This document shows, piece after piece, positions 49,401 to 61,175 of a stretch of 64,000 nt of DNA (position 1 is the first letter of the stretch; each line of letters starts with the position of its first letter). Made by a program: the position numbers and the translations under genes. Origin of the DNA: Pampus argenteus. Its lineage: Eukaryota; Chordata; Actinopteri; Scombriformes; Stromateidae. The DNA lies in the NCBI GenBank assembly GCA_036937835.1, contig CM072877.1:6152501-6216500 (forward strand), in the 5' to 3' direction. Under the pieces are notes generated by a model. The model was not told where the DNA came from. It was given only the letters and a program-made list of their open reading frames with translations, and did no database searches.

Positions 49401-52400
49401 GCAGTAGATTCACAGGAAGAGATGGTTTCGCGAGAAAATGCAGGCTGTCTTTTCCTTCCAGGATCTTTCCTGCTGGCTCACTCTTGGCTGGGCCCACGGT
49501 CTGGCTACGTTAGCCGCGTGATTAGTCCAACTCTGCCTGGCAACATGAAGTACTGCCTGAGATTTTACTTCTCACTGAGGGGTGAGTGGCACTCAGAAAA
49601 TCTCTAGATTGATACATAGAGTATAGTTTTGTTGACTCTAAGTATAAATCATGTGCTGAGATTTATATAACCGGTTCATCTGCAAAAAATAACTCTGTCA
49701 ACATGCAGGTTTCAACCAAACAGACCAGGCCCTCGCTGTGTATCTGCAGCAGAGCAGCGGCCAGGAGAAGATCTGGACTCAAGCGGAGAAATCCAGAGGA
49801 ATCTGGATCGGGACGGATGTGACCTTCCAGACTTCACAGCCTGCCAAGGTCAGAGAAGAGGGAAGAATGGATGCTCACAACATGTGTGAATAAGTAAATA
49901 AGGAGATAAATAAACAGGAAGTGAAAAAAAAGAAAAAAGAAAGGAGGGGAAAAAGGAGTGACTGATGGATGGAAGTAAGGATTCAAGGAATAAATAAACA
50001 AACAAACAAGTTAGGAAGGAAGGGACAGATTAATTAAAACAATCAGAGAAGCAAAGATTAAGGGAAGACATCAGAGAACAGATGGAAGAAAGATGGTAAC
50101 GATTGGATGAAGAAACAAACAACTAATGAAGGCAGAAGTAATATGTCTGAGGTAAATCATATGTAAGGAATGAACCAGCAAATGATGAAATGAAATAAAT
50201 AAAGGGATATGTGAATAAAATATAAAGGAAATTTAAAGAATGGAGAACATAAAGATAGACGTATATAATAAGTTATGCTTTGATGTTTGAGCCTTTACAG
50301 TTCTGATGTGTAATTTATTGTATTTATTTTTAAGCAGCTGCGGTTAACAGTTTCATCATCACGTGTGATCAGAAGTCATTCAACCGGATGCCAAACTGCT
50401 CAGAGGCTTTTGTTCCTTAATTTACATTGATCCACTTCAAAACACTCATTTGGGGGTTTTTTTTCCTTCACAAGAGATTTAAGTTTGGGATTTGAGTCTC
50501 ACATAAACATCTGAGCAAAGAGTGAATTATGCAACAATCACACCACAGTGCCTGTGGTTTTGGCTTTCTGCAGGATTCCTCTGTAAAGGATTGGATTTCC
50601 TGTCACATTACATAATTGTGCAGCTTCTGGGACTAATGCACAAGCATCTGAGTCAATATGCAATTACTGGACCCTTTGTACTTTTGTAATGGTTGTAAAA
50701 ATGCATAAATTCCTCTGGGACAGCGATGCAGACCGGTTTACCTTTGCTGTTCAGGTGGTTTTCATCAGCACCTGCAAGAGTTTCTGGGACTGTGGCTCTG
50801 TGGCTCTGGATGACATCACTATGAGCCTCGGAGACTGTGAGCTGACAGCAGGTAACAGCTGCTAAATGATCTGCATTTAAAAAAAAATACATACACACCT
50901 CATCTTAAATAAACCCAGGGATTCAATCTGAATAAGCAGCAGTTCGTACATTTATTTTAATTCTGGTTACAGCTTTTATGTGACAATAAGTATCAACCAT
51001 AAGTCAGACTAAAACACATTTAATTTTTGAGTATAAATGTCAGGTTATAGTTAAATTTAGATGCAGTCTTAAGAGATGAGTCATTTAAAAGTTGTGTTTC
51101 AACTCTGTACAGTGCTACCTTATAAAGTATCATTCATTTTCCTATTGCAGGCCTGTCGGCGTCATCTTTTCCAGGACACTGTGACTTTGAAGCAGGTCTA
51201 TGTGGTTACGTTCAGGACAAGCAGAGCGATGATGCCGACTGGGAAAGGAGGAGAGGACCCACTCCGACCTCGTACACCGGGCCCAGAGGGGACCACACCA
51301 CTGGACTCGGTGAGGGTCCACTCTACTTTAGCTCTCCTCCGCCTGCCAAAACATAAAAACTACAGTGTACTAATACTCTGCTTAATGCCCAAAGTGCAAA
51401 AAATCACCACACAAATGTTTTTATTCTATTGCAAAGATGCCAGTCTTTTTTTTTTTTTAATTCAATTTAGTATCAACCTGGTATAAAAGGTTAATAGCTT
51501 GATACAAGCTGTATTATTATTTTACTGTTATATGTTTCGATACGAACCTGTTATGTTATATTTAGTAATGATATATTTGGAACATTTGATAGTAATATAA
51601 CTAACTAATTTAAGTTTGACATTTATGATAAATAGGCTCATTCGCCTTCTTGACAAGAGAGAGAAGATCGATAAAACGCGTGCTAAGTTCAGAGTCAGGA
51701 AGCGATTAGCTTAGCTTAAGTTAGCATAATGACTGGCGGCTAGCTGGCTTTGTTCTGCACGCAAAAAACAACCATGAATAAATCACGTTTTCATCTCTGC
51801 TTATGTATAGATGAAACAAACAAGATATAATGTACTTAGTCACCTTTAGAGATGTTAGTAAGCATATTGTTGAAAAAAACAGACTAGCTTATGCATCCCA
51901 GCGTCTTCATGCTAGGCTAAGCTAACCATGTCCTTGCTCCATACTGAAACATGTTTGGTGACCCACTGTGTCCATAAAGGGGGTTTAAATTATTCTGTTG
52001 TTGTCAGAATAACTAATAAAGTCTGCATTTTGAACTTTTGATTGACAGGATACTACCTGTACATAGAGGCGTCGACCATGTTGCCCGGTCAGAGCGTTCG
52101 CCTGCTGTCCCGCCTTCTGAGGGGCTCCAGGGGGCCTCAGTGTCTGCGCTTCTACTACCACATGTACGGCTCGGGCTCGGGGCAACTCAGCGTTCACCTT
52201 GACAAGGACGGAGAGGACGTGTTGCTGTGGCAACGGAGTGGCGAGCAGAGCATCGCCTGGCTTAGGGCCACAGTAGATTACCAGAGTGACAGCCAACATC
52301 AGGCAAGAGAGGAATAAAAATCCCTTCAAACTGATTTTTTTTATTATATATAAAAATATATATATAATTTCTATAAGATTTTGTGTCTTTTCAATCAGTG

Positions 52401-52688
52401 TCTACTAAATATTATATTATTGTTGTTCTAGTATTATTGTTTCTATTCATCTTGCTGTTCCAGATTGTTTTTGAAGCGACCAGAGGTTCATCAGTAAGGA
52501 GTGACATCGCCATTGATGACATTGTTTTGGAGAGTGGACCTTGCCCAGGTAAATAAACTGTTTAGGATAAAGGTGAAACGTCCTTCAAAGACATCAAATG
52601 CACAGGAAATAATTTGGATGATTTCTTTATTTCCGCTGCAGAAGCACGGATTGCAGTCACCGTGGGAACCTCCAATGAGATCGAATAG
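40835..52688 (+). CDS. mamdc2: MAM domain-containing protein 2, complete
   Basis: Secreted extracellular-matrix protein built from four MAM domains. Exons: 40835-40865, 41003-41113, 44290-44579, 46366-46450, 46666-46800, 47634-47911, 48413-48506, 48966-49112, 49462-49581, 49709-49848, 50755-50851, 51151-51309, 52049-52302, 52464-52548, 52642-52688. Phases agree throughout and give 690 aa (human 686). The signal peptide is short (MLPFYILTFAATIQA, cleavage near residue 15); an in-frame upstream ATG near 40768 would lengthen it but gives a poorer leader, so I prefer 40835. MAM domains start near C24 (GSCNFES), C173 (LECDFEE), C353 (ASCDFES) and C520 (GHCDFEA). Diagnostic strings shared with human include EPSDSW.IASLDLQN-like, HYMYVDSVY-like and GEQSI.WLRA. 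The intron after 52302 starts with GC rather than GT. The C-terminus ends SNEIE. Confidence 0.95.
43352..43422. repeat. Long compound GT microsatellite
   Basis: About 70 bases of GT with a few GC and AT interruptions. Confidence 0.95.
43705..43940. repeat. Copy of the GGATTGCCAT dispersed teleost repeat
   Basis: Has GATTGGATGGATTGCCAT, TGTAATAACTTTGCTGATCC, CTAGTGCCATCA and ATTTATCCAATACTTTG in the order seen in the copies near 47.0 and 61.8 kb. Confidence 0.65.
45643..45910. mobile_element. Fragment of the same MITE family (mamdc2 intron)
   Basis: Begins GTTCAACATTTTGGGAAATA, matching the terminal repeat of the element at 29698, and contains GGAAACAGCTAGCCTGGC. I found no right-hand terminal repeat, so it is probably truncated. 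Confidence 0.55.
46594..46619. repeat. (AC)13 microsatellite
   Basis: Pure AC run 46 bases before the mamdc2 exon at 46666. Confidence 0.95.
46893..47560. repeat. Tandemly duplicated GGATTGCCAT-type repeat in a mamdc2 intron
   Basis: Two near-identical units of 160-170 bp start at 46893 and 47063, both with GGATGAATCCTACTGACTTTGAGG and TGTCAACAATTGTTGGATAG; a third partial start is at 47223. Diverged sequence of the same family appears to continue to about 47560. Confidence 0.8.
49849..50754 (+). other. mamdc2 intron 10
   Basis: The first 400 bases are strongly A/G-rich (GAAGGAA and AATAAA-like units). No gene or known repeat seen. Confidence 0.5.
51635..51945. mobile_element. Fragment of the same MITE family (mamdc2 intron)
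   Basis: Contains GATTAGCTTAGCTTAAGTTAGCATAATGACTGG and GCTAGGCTAAGCTAACC, internal motifs of the family. Terminal repeats were not found. Confidence 0.5.
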
Positions 52689-52958
52689 AAGATAGGAAAA
52701 AAAACAAACAGCTGCTTAGGATGCATGATCCCTGTTTATTTGCACATTTCAGATGACTCGGAAAATCTTCCGTCGACTCCTGACTCTCCGTTCTGAACTA
52801 AAGGAAACATGTTCATGTAGTTGTTTTAATTGGAGTAACACATATCGGTGGTGTCAAACTGTAGTCTGCATTTCTCCCTGCACTGTTGTAACAAGAGAGT
52901 GTGTTACACTGTGTCTTTTCGTCACTTTTATATGCATTAGATTAATGCTCATTGCTCA

Positions 52959-52964
52959 AATAAA
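52959..52964 (+). terminator. mamdc2: Poly(A) signal of mamdc2
   Basis: AATAAA lies 271 bases past the mamdc2 stop, with T-rich sequence (gtaattttttt) about 30 bases downstream. Confidence 0.75.
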
Positions 52965-52988
52965 GCGAGAAAGTTATTCAACATGATT

Positions 52989-53700
52989 TCTGTAATTTTT
53001 TTCTTTTTCATTGTTAAATACTAAATTCAGATACAGGAAGTATCGTGGGAATACAGCTTCTCATGTCACTGTATGACCATAAAGGTCATGTGTGCAAGTG
53101 CAAGGTCCACACTATGAGGCCAAAAGTAAATAGACACTTCAGTATGAAGACCTTCAGAACTAATAGGCCCAAAACATGAAACTCAAGCCATTAAAGTGTC
53201 CAACAGTTGTGGACACTTTAATATGGAAATGACACTATGGAAATGTTCCCTGCACTCTGCATGTGTCCAACAAGGTGAAGTGAAATAAAATTGTAGTTTC
53301 AACTGTTAGTACAGAAATAAAATGATTATAAAAAAAAAAAAAAGAATAAAAATGGATTTTGGACAGAGCAGTTATTGCATCTGCAGGTGACGACTGGCAT
53401 CCCTGCTGGTTGAGGATGTGTTTGACAAATACAAATATATTTCTTCTGAACCTTTACACAATCAAACATTTGCTGTGAAGAAGGCTAATCGTTGCTGAGG
53501 CTGTCAAGCACAACCCGGGCGATTTGATAACGATAATGACCAATATGCATTTTTAACATTGGTTTTTAAAAGAATTGTGACCAAGATATAAACAGAGTGG
53601 GGCTCTAATCTAATAAATGTCTCTAATTTACCTCAGGGTAGCAGGAAAATGTCAGCTCACAAAGTTCACAAAGCAAAACACAGCTGACGCAAATGTAAAA
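52989..53700. other. Intergenic gap between the convergent mamdc2 and slc30a5
   Basis: No coding segment. Contains the perfect 12-bp inverted repeat at 53190-53222 and an A-rich run near 53331. Confidence 0.6.
53190..53222. repeat. Perfect 12-bp inverted repeat with a 9-base loop
   Basis: ATTAAAGTGTCC (53190-53201), loop AACAGTTGT, GGACACTTTAAT (53211-53222). Confidence 0.9.
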
Positions 53701-53714
53701 CCAATATATTCAGA

Positions 53715-53720
53715 TTTATT
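53715..53720 (-). terminator. slc30a5: Poly(A) signal of slc30a5
   Basis: AATAAA on the - strand (TTTATT on +) lies 60 bases past the stop codon. The gap to the mamdc2 poly(A) signal is about 750 bp, so these genes also converge. Confidence 0.65.
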
Positions 53721-53779
53721 TAAACCAAATACATATACTGTACATTTTAATGAGTTTCATTTGGTCCCACGGATGGATG

Positions 53780-56700
53780 TTACATGATACATGTCCCATC
53801 TTTCAGGTATTTCATAGACTCCATCTGCTGCGTCATTGCTAGAACTTCCTGAAATCCGGTGCTGAGCCCAGACATATGCTGGAAGTACGCCTCCTTCTCC
53901 ACCTGCACCGACAGATTATTCACCCCGGCGTCTTTTAAAATGGCTGTCACCTACAAATGAGGGGAATTACACTGTCAGAGACCAATCAGAAGGGCCTGTC
54001 TGTTCACACTGTAAATACTTATTATTCCATGACGCTATATTTCATAGCAATCTGCCTGAGAATTCATCCACTGGAGACCATGAATATCAATTACCCTCCA
54101 ATAACAAGTTAGGTGCTCAAATGTGGAATCTGCAGTGAAACGTCAGTATGAATCTTGACTTTACTGTTTGTACTAACCTGCTGTATGATCCTCTGCTCCA
54201 CCACATCCGCCATGATCTGGAGGTGGATGGTCCCTGCGATCACGCTGGCCGAATGTCTCCAGAAATGAGGGTCTCTGTACGACAAAACTCCTTCAATCTT
54301 CTCGATCTGAAATCACAAAAATAAATGTCTGGGAAACTATTTTTTAATTATATACTGATGGGGGTGCATTTTTTACTGTTGCCAATGCAAATGACAATGT
54401 TCAAGAACGAGTCTCCTGAAGGACAGTAAATCCACCGTCTGTTAAAGACGTCCGCAGCAACTTTGTCTCATCATCACAGCGACTCCTCACCTTTTCCAGA
54501 GCGCTGTTCAGATCCTTCTCATTTTCTGGGGGCGTTCTGAGAAGAAGAACCTCACAGGCATCCTTCAACAGGGGGATGACGCTAAAGAAAATGAGCGTGG
54601 CGATGAAGAGCGAGCAGATAGGGTCAGCGATCAACCAGCCGAACTGACGGATGAGGATGGTGGAGATGATCACGCCAACACTGCCCAACGTATCAGCGAG
54701 GACGTGAAGATAAACGCCTGGGAGAAAAGAAAAGAAAAAAAAAAAAGGAGGACATCAGGGAACAACTTCCTTTACACAACCATATGTTTCATCTGCACAT
54801 GGACTCAAACACTCACCTCTCATGTTAGCGTTCATGCCTCCGCCTCCTGAACCGTGGGCGTGCCCGTGCCCGCCGTGGCCACCGTGGCCGTGACTGCCAT
54901 GACTGTGCCCTCCGTGAGAGTGCCCGTGACCTCCGTGGCTGTGCTCGCTGTGGGAGTGGCCGTGGTGCGAATGGCCGTGGTCGTGTGATGAGCAGCTTTT
55001 GCCGCCGTGGGAGTGAGCGTGACTGAAAGCGCAGATGCCCACCAGGTTCACCAGCAAACCTCCGACAGACACCGGCTGCAGGGGAACAAAAAAAAACAAA
55101 CAAAAAAAACAAAACAAGACGAGATCAGACTGATTGATGTCCAGTGACGTGGTGAAACACAATTCATCTCTCATAGCAAGCATCCGTTTCCCCAACAACT
55201 TCCCAAATATATTAATAATAGGGATGTCAAGCTAAACTCTTTTACCACATGTGCATCAGCTGTCATGTGTGAATCAGACATTGCTCACACGTTAAAGCAG
55301 CCAGCGAACAATGTGTTTTATTTAAAAAGCTAACAAGCGGTTACAATGAGACTGTAGAGATCTGAACAACTACAACAAAACCAGCATGTTAAGGCACCAA
55401 GTGGAAATTCAAGCCATTAGAAGGATGTGTTTTGGCTGACCGTTTTATCCTGATCTTTCAGTTAAGCTTTTCTTCAATGTTTTGACACACAGTGTCCAAC
55501 AGTGTAACCTGCATTTCGCTGCTTTCCTTTTTGCTTTATCTTGGCTTTCTATGTAATGTGAGTATTGTCTTGTAAGTCCATGTGGGCCTTGGACCACTGA
55601 GTGAGTGGGCTCCATAATGGGTTGATCCAGTGATTAAGTACACAGCACACCTATAAAGGTGGGGGTTTTATGAGCAAGAGATTAAAGTGTGAGTGAAATC
55701 AATGTAGCACAGACCAAGATAAACTGATGACATTAGTAAAGGTTTTTTTCTCAGATTGGACACTGAGTTTTATTACGGTACGTCCCGAGTGGTGTAAAAC
55801 CGCAAGGAACCTATTGTAATTTGAATGTTTATTATTATTCCTGCACATGCATTCCCCCAGTTTTCACCCCTTTCCCGTGCGCGAAAAGTTGATTTGACAT
55901 GGCAGGGACGTGAAACCTTTTGCAAATAGCGATTCTAGTGGGAGCATTCACACACGACGCATGCAAAATGACTCTGTACAAAGTTGCAAAAAATTTTATA
56001 GAGAAAGTCGACAACTTTCTTATACCACAACGAAACTCAGGAAACATGTTTAGCATCCTCAGAAAATGAAAAAAGCCTCTTGGGCGGAAGCTCAAATTCC
56101 AACAGGAAGTCGGCCTTCAGCTTTTTTACTCAAAACAACGTAGTAACGGTCTGTCGGTTTCATTTAGCTACTGACTGATTCATCAAGCAGATCATCCATC
56201 CGTTTAAAAAGGCTGCACTAAACTAAACTCTGTCCTTGGGAAAGCCTGCTCACATCGTGTTGGTCCCCCACCTCTGTCGCTCTGTGACTGAGGACCCTTT
56301 CCATCTTCGTATCTAGTCACTCACACACAGAGCTTCTAAGGAAATACCGCTTGCTCTGGAAATGGGAAAAAAAATGGACCACACCCGGAAAATACAATGG
56401 AACAACAATGAAACTAAGTTTTGCTCTGCACATTCGTAGGTCAAAGATGCTAGGGCTCGAGAAACTCTCGGACTCTGTTAGTAGATAACAGAAATCAATA
56501 TTAAATAACTCACTGTTGAAGGCAAAAACAAATAAATAAATGAAACAAATAAATGTTACCAACATGGTGCAAACATGCATTCAGTCTTCAAACCACTTTA
56601 GATTAATGTGGAGCAGTTGTTTACTCACAGTCAGCATGTCTGTGTTTATGTTAGGAGGATCCAACAAACGGGTGACTGACTCCATAAAGACAAAGAAAGC

Positions 56701-59700
56701 AATGACCATCAGGAACAGACCGTTGATGAATCCAGAAAGTATTTCAACACGACCATATCTGCAAAACAAAAAGATCAATTTTTTTTAAACATCCAAGTGA
56801 ATCTGAAATATTTTAAATCATTCAAATATCTCTGAAAAAAATCTCTTCATATGTTCTCAGCTTTACCCATAGGAGAAGATCCTGGTAGCTTTCCAGCGGG
56901 TCATGAGGGCAGCAAACAAGCCAAGGACTAAAGCAGAGCAGTCAAACAGCATGTGGAAGCCGTCAGAGATCAGTCCCAGGCTGTTGGTCCAAACACCATA
57001 AAATAGCTCCACAAAGGTGAAAGCCTGAAACACACAGAGCAATAAAATCTTACATTAAAAACTCAATATGTGGGCTGATTGTAAAGTCAAACTCATTCTA
57101 CACAAGTAATATTTTATTAAAAACAAAGTCCAAATTTAATTTACATCTTATGTATGCATGAGAAGAAAATTTACAGAACCAAAACAAATTTCCATTAAAA
57201 CTTTGACATTCTACGAACTCTTCACTCGAATAAAAGTTCTTCTTTGAATAAAGACTTTTGAGTGCTACTTGTGTGTACTTGTAGTCACCTTCTCCTCTTC
57301 GGGTCTTCCTCTTAAATGCCAGGAACAATAAATTCAAAAAAATTCATGACCTCAGCAGTAACTACAACCCGGCAAAATGTCTGAGTTAGAAATATCTTTT
57401 TCCATTACAACTGTCATTAATAATGTAGGAGAGCAAAAGCATTTATTCCTTTGGGTGGATTTTCCCCCAAAATAATTAGAATTAAATATTAAATAATATC
57501 TATCTATCTATCTATCCACTAGTTATTTTGATAAGAAATGAGAATTTTTTATCTATAAATCTTTCTACACAAGAAAAAAAAAAGATGTAGTTTTAAGTGT
57601 TTGGTTGAATTGTCATCCAAATGATATCCAAAGCTTTCCACCAGATGTGAGTTTTCGCTTCCTGATGCCACACTGTACATACCAGGTTGAGACACAGGAA
57701 GTAGAAGATCTGTCTGGAGTCGTATTCCTCCAGGATCTGTTTCAGTGAGTCTTTGATGAACCGCGGGAGCGACTGCGATGTGTGCTGCAGGGCGTCGCCC
57801 ATGAAGTTGTAAAGAGGAGTCCCTTCAGGTGAGTAACCCACCAAGGTGCCCTTCTGACCTTTCTTTGACGGAGACGAGAGAATACTGGAGGCTGCACAGA
57901 GAGAAAATAGGAAATAAATAAAGCTTGTTTCCTTATTTATTCTTTGTTTCCATACTTCTCAGTAAGCTTCTTATCAAGAATGATTAAATCAACAGGTACA
58001 CACATCCATGCTCATTATGTACATCTATTTATGCCATAAAATGCACAACTGGCGGTTGGTTTTAAATGATGAGGAAAGCATGATTCCAATTCCAACTCTG
58101 GCTGGCTTCCTCCTCGGTTACTTACACATGATGAAGAAGATGGCGCTGACTATCACTCCTCCAGAGAGCACATGCTCAGTGCTGACCTGCTGGGGCGGTT
58201 TACTCATGGAGCGTAGCTGGTCGGTCAGCGGGTGAGTCCAGAAGTTAGCCAGCAGCAGGGCGCTGAGAAACAGAGCGATGGCGCCGTAGCGGGCGCACCT
58301 CGGTGTCTCCATCTTTGCGCTGCAGATGGCTTCGACATAAAACTCCAGGATCATCACAGAGAAGATGATCATCCCGAAAGGCAGGATCAGGGACGACCAC
58401 GATTCTACTTTACTCTGGGGTTGAAACAGAGAGGAAAAAACAGTGAAAGGATCAAATAGGACATTTAGAAAAACAAACCCTAAAATCATTAGGAATAATA
58501 AACATTGACTCCAAACGTTGTGGTAACCTGGAAAGTAGAGTTACTAGCATCAGTGTTTTTAGCTTTTTTCCATTTCCCATTTTCCCTTTCAATAGGAAAA
58601 AAATAATAAATTAAGAAACAGGGCATATGCAGCCATTCCAGTGAGTTCTGTTTTGTTGCCACCTCTTCAAACACATATTTTAATGCTGAAAACTGCTCAC
58701 TGTGTGTCTTTGTATTTCTAAACTTTTATTTCTCTGTATGTGCACTTACTTCTGTGGTGGCTGACAGTACTATGACCCAGGGCAGCAGCACTATAGAAGA
58801 AACCAGGTTGTCGAGGGCATAGAGGCGTTTGGCACCACCGATTTCAACTGATAGTTTCCTGGAGGCCGTGTGGAAGCCCACCTTCAGACACAGGGAGACC
58901 ACCAGCAGCACAACACCACCCTGATGAGGAGAATGAGGATACAGAGACATGATGTGAAGTCAAACCTAAACAGTGCTATGCTTCTTGTAGGCAGTATTAA
59001 CGACAACATTAAAGCGTAACATGGGTTTTTGCTTACTTTGTGATCTGCTACCCCTAAAAATGCAATGGCAGTGTAGAGGAAATGAGTGAGCGCGCTGTCA
59101 TGATGTCCTTCAGCTGGTCAGGAGAAGAGTCAAGGCAAACACAATACAAACAGAGAAATACGAGAACACATCAGGTCAATAAACTGTTAAAAACAGCTGA
59201 TGTCCTTCAAAAAGAGCAAAGGATACGGTGCTCCGCCATCTTGGCCATGAGATCGTCGTTGTCAAAGAGGAGGAGGCAGATCACAGCGATGATGAACAAA
59301 GCAGCACCTCTGGTCTGCGCAAAGTCACGGACAAACAAAAGGGACATTTAATAAACATTTAATATACACACAGTTGTTTAATTTCAGTTTTGCCTTGTTT
59401 TCTATTTCCAATAAAATATGTAAAACCAAATATTTTGATTAAATATTCTAACCATAAGTCTGAAGATTATTTACCATTTATTAAATACAGTTGTGTGAAT
59501 TTGTTACCTTAGACGGCCCTCCTCCCGAGCTTGTAAACAGGACACCGAGGAGAGCAATGACCACCACATCACTGTGCTCAAAAAGCAACAACGTCCTGTT
59601 AAAATTTAAAAAAAAAAATTAAAAATAAGGACACAAGCCAGTTTTTAACCAGATCCTGAACATGACCACACTAACACATCATGGTGGCGTCAAGACATTT

Positions 59701-60688
59701 TACCTTAGAGGTCCACAGAGAGTTAGACCGAAGAATCCCAGCAGGTATATGACGCAGCTGAAAACAGCGTGCTTTAGTAATTTTATCCACTACAAAGAAA
59801 ACAGAGTTGAAAAAGAAAATTATGGCAGGGGCATTAATACAATGTATTTCATAAAAGATTTGAATAACCTTAAAATGTTACAGATCTGCATTCAATATTT
59901 AAACAGGAAGTGGATCAGGCGCAAACTGAAGAAACCCAACAAACCTGTCGTTTTGAGATGACTTTGCCGGAGGAGAAAGGCTTTTGAAAGAAAAGTAGAA
60001 TGACAGCACTCCTGAGAAAGAAGAAGGATCGCTGTCACCATGTTGTTATCATCCAATAAAAACCCAAAATATAAAAAGGAATAAAAAAACAGGTGCAATT
60101 TAAATAAAAATGACCATCAGTATGTGATAAGCTTTGGAGCACTTACCCAAATTTGAGTATGAAGATGAACTGGACAATGTGAACAACTTTTAGGATATCG
60201 TACGATTCAAAGATCCCGAGCGCCTTGAGGATCTTTGAGACGATCAGTAAAACTATGTACCTGGTTAACCTGCAGAAGAAAAGGACAAAGAAACACACAT
60301 TTAGCCCTTTATTGCACATTTTTTACACTATTAAACTAAGTAAGTGGTGAAAAGTTGATTGACACATTTTAATAATCCCTTCATCATTATATGCTTTTTG
60401 TTTTATATCAATTTTAAATATAATATTTTTGGGTATTGGTCAGAGAAGAAACTTAAAGATGTCACCTTTCACTCTTGTGTGTAATTATAATGGATATTAT
60501 TAAATTAAATATTATCAAAATAATAATTGATAGGTGAATCAATACTGTAGATAACAGTTAGTTGCAGTCCTGGTTTTATGGACTTGACTAATTGTTGGGT
60601 AAACAACCGAGACATACCTTGAATTGGGCACCTCCACCATGCCAAGTTGCCCCCCAGAAAGTACGTTGCTGCTGTATTTATCCTCCAT
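53780..60688 (-). CDS. slc30a5: Zinc transporter 5 (ZnT5), complete
   Basis: Cation-diffusion-facilitator that moves zinc into the early secretory pathway, in human as a heterodimer with ZnT6. Exons 5' to 3': 60688-60618, 60269-60147, 60011-59945, 59789-59704, 59595-59508, 59314-59227, 59113-59037, 58920-58750, 58414-58126, 57891-57683, 57024-56867, 56758-56629, 55075-54817, 54717-54491, 54306-54178, 53950-53780. All phases fit; 780 aa (human 765). The long hydrophobic N-terminal half specific to ZnT5 is present, which excludes ZnT7. Zinc-site motifs SDGFHMLFD and HVLAD (HxxxD in both) are intact. The cytosolic His-rich loop is about residues 539-592. The C-terminal end DGTCIM resembles the human end. 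The ATG at 60688 starts MEDKYSSN, like human MEEKYGG. Confidence 0.96.
55076..56628 (-). other. slc30a5 intron before the His-loop exon
   Basis: At 1.55 kb it is the largest slc30a5 intron. It contains a stretch (about 55750-56150) with more CpG than its surroundings that I could not identify. No coding segment. Confidence 0.4.
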
Positions 60689-61099
60689 TTTCACTCCAAT
60701 TCAGTATTTATGTCCCCAGTAGCCTCAACATCACTAGTTACGTTAACCAAACAGTTAAATTAAAGCTCGGTCCATTTACCGGTGAACAACCGGAACAAGT
60801 TTGCTCTGGCTCTCATTCATTCTCCCGTTATAACTTCATTAGTCTGTAAAATAAACTGTAAACAAACAGAAAACCTCCAGTCTGCTGGCAGCTTTCTTAG
60901 CCTGTTAGCTACTAGTTAGCTATCTGGCCAGTTGGGTTTTATCCAACGTTTCTAGCTGCGACACGTCCTCTGTGTGTAGTGTACGTCCGCCAAGTACGCT
61001 TGATAGCTTAGTTAGAGGTAGATAAAAACAATGTTTAGGCTAAGTTGCACCACAATAACCGCTTCAATCCGTAATCAAATGATAAAATATCCAAGCTGG

Positions 61100-61175
61100 T
61101 CAAACAGCCACGGCACTTCCGGACACGGTAAAACATTTACACGTCATGCAGAATGTCGCGCATGCGCAGTTCAGA
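61100..61175 (-). promoter_or_regulatory. slc30a5: Probable slc30a5 promoter with ETS and NRF-1 sites
   Basis: ACTTCCGG (61115-61122; CCGGAAGT on -) is an ETS/GABP core. CGCGCATGCGCA (61157-61168) matches the NRF-1 consensus YGCGCAYGCGCR at all 12 positions. An ACGTCA half-CRE lies at about 61140. The set is typical of TATA-less housekeeping promoters and sits 430-480 bases upstream of the slc30a5 start codon. The start site itself is not visible. Confidence 0.6.
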
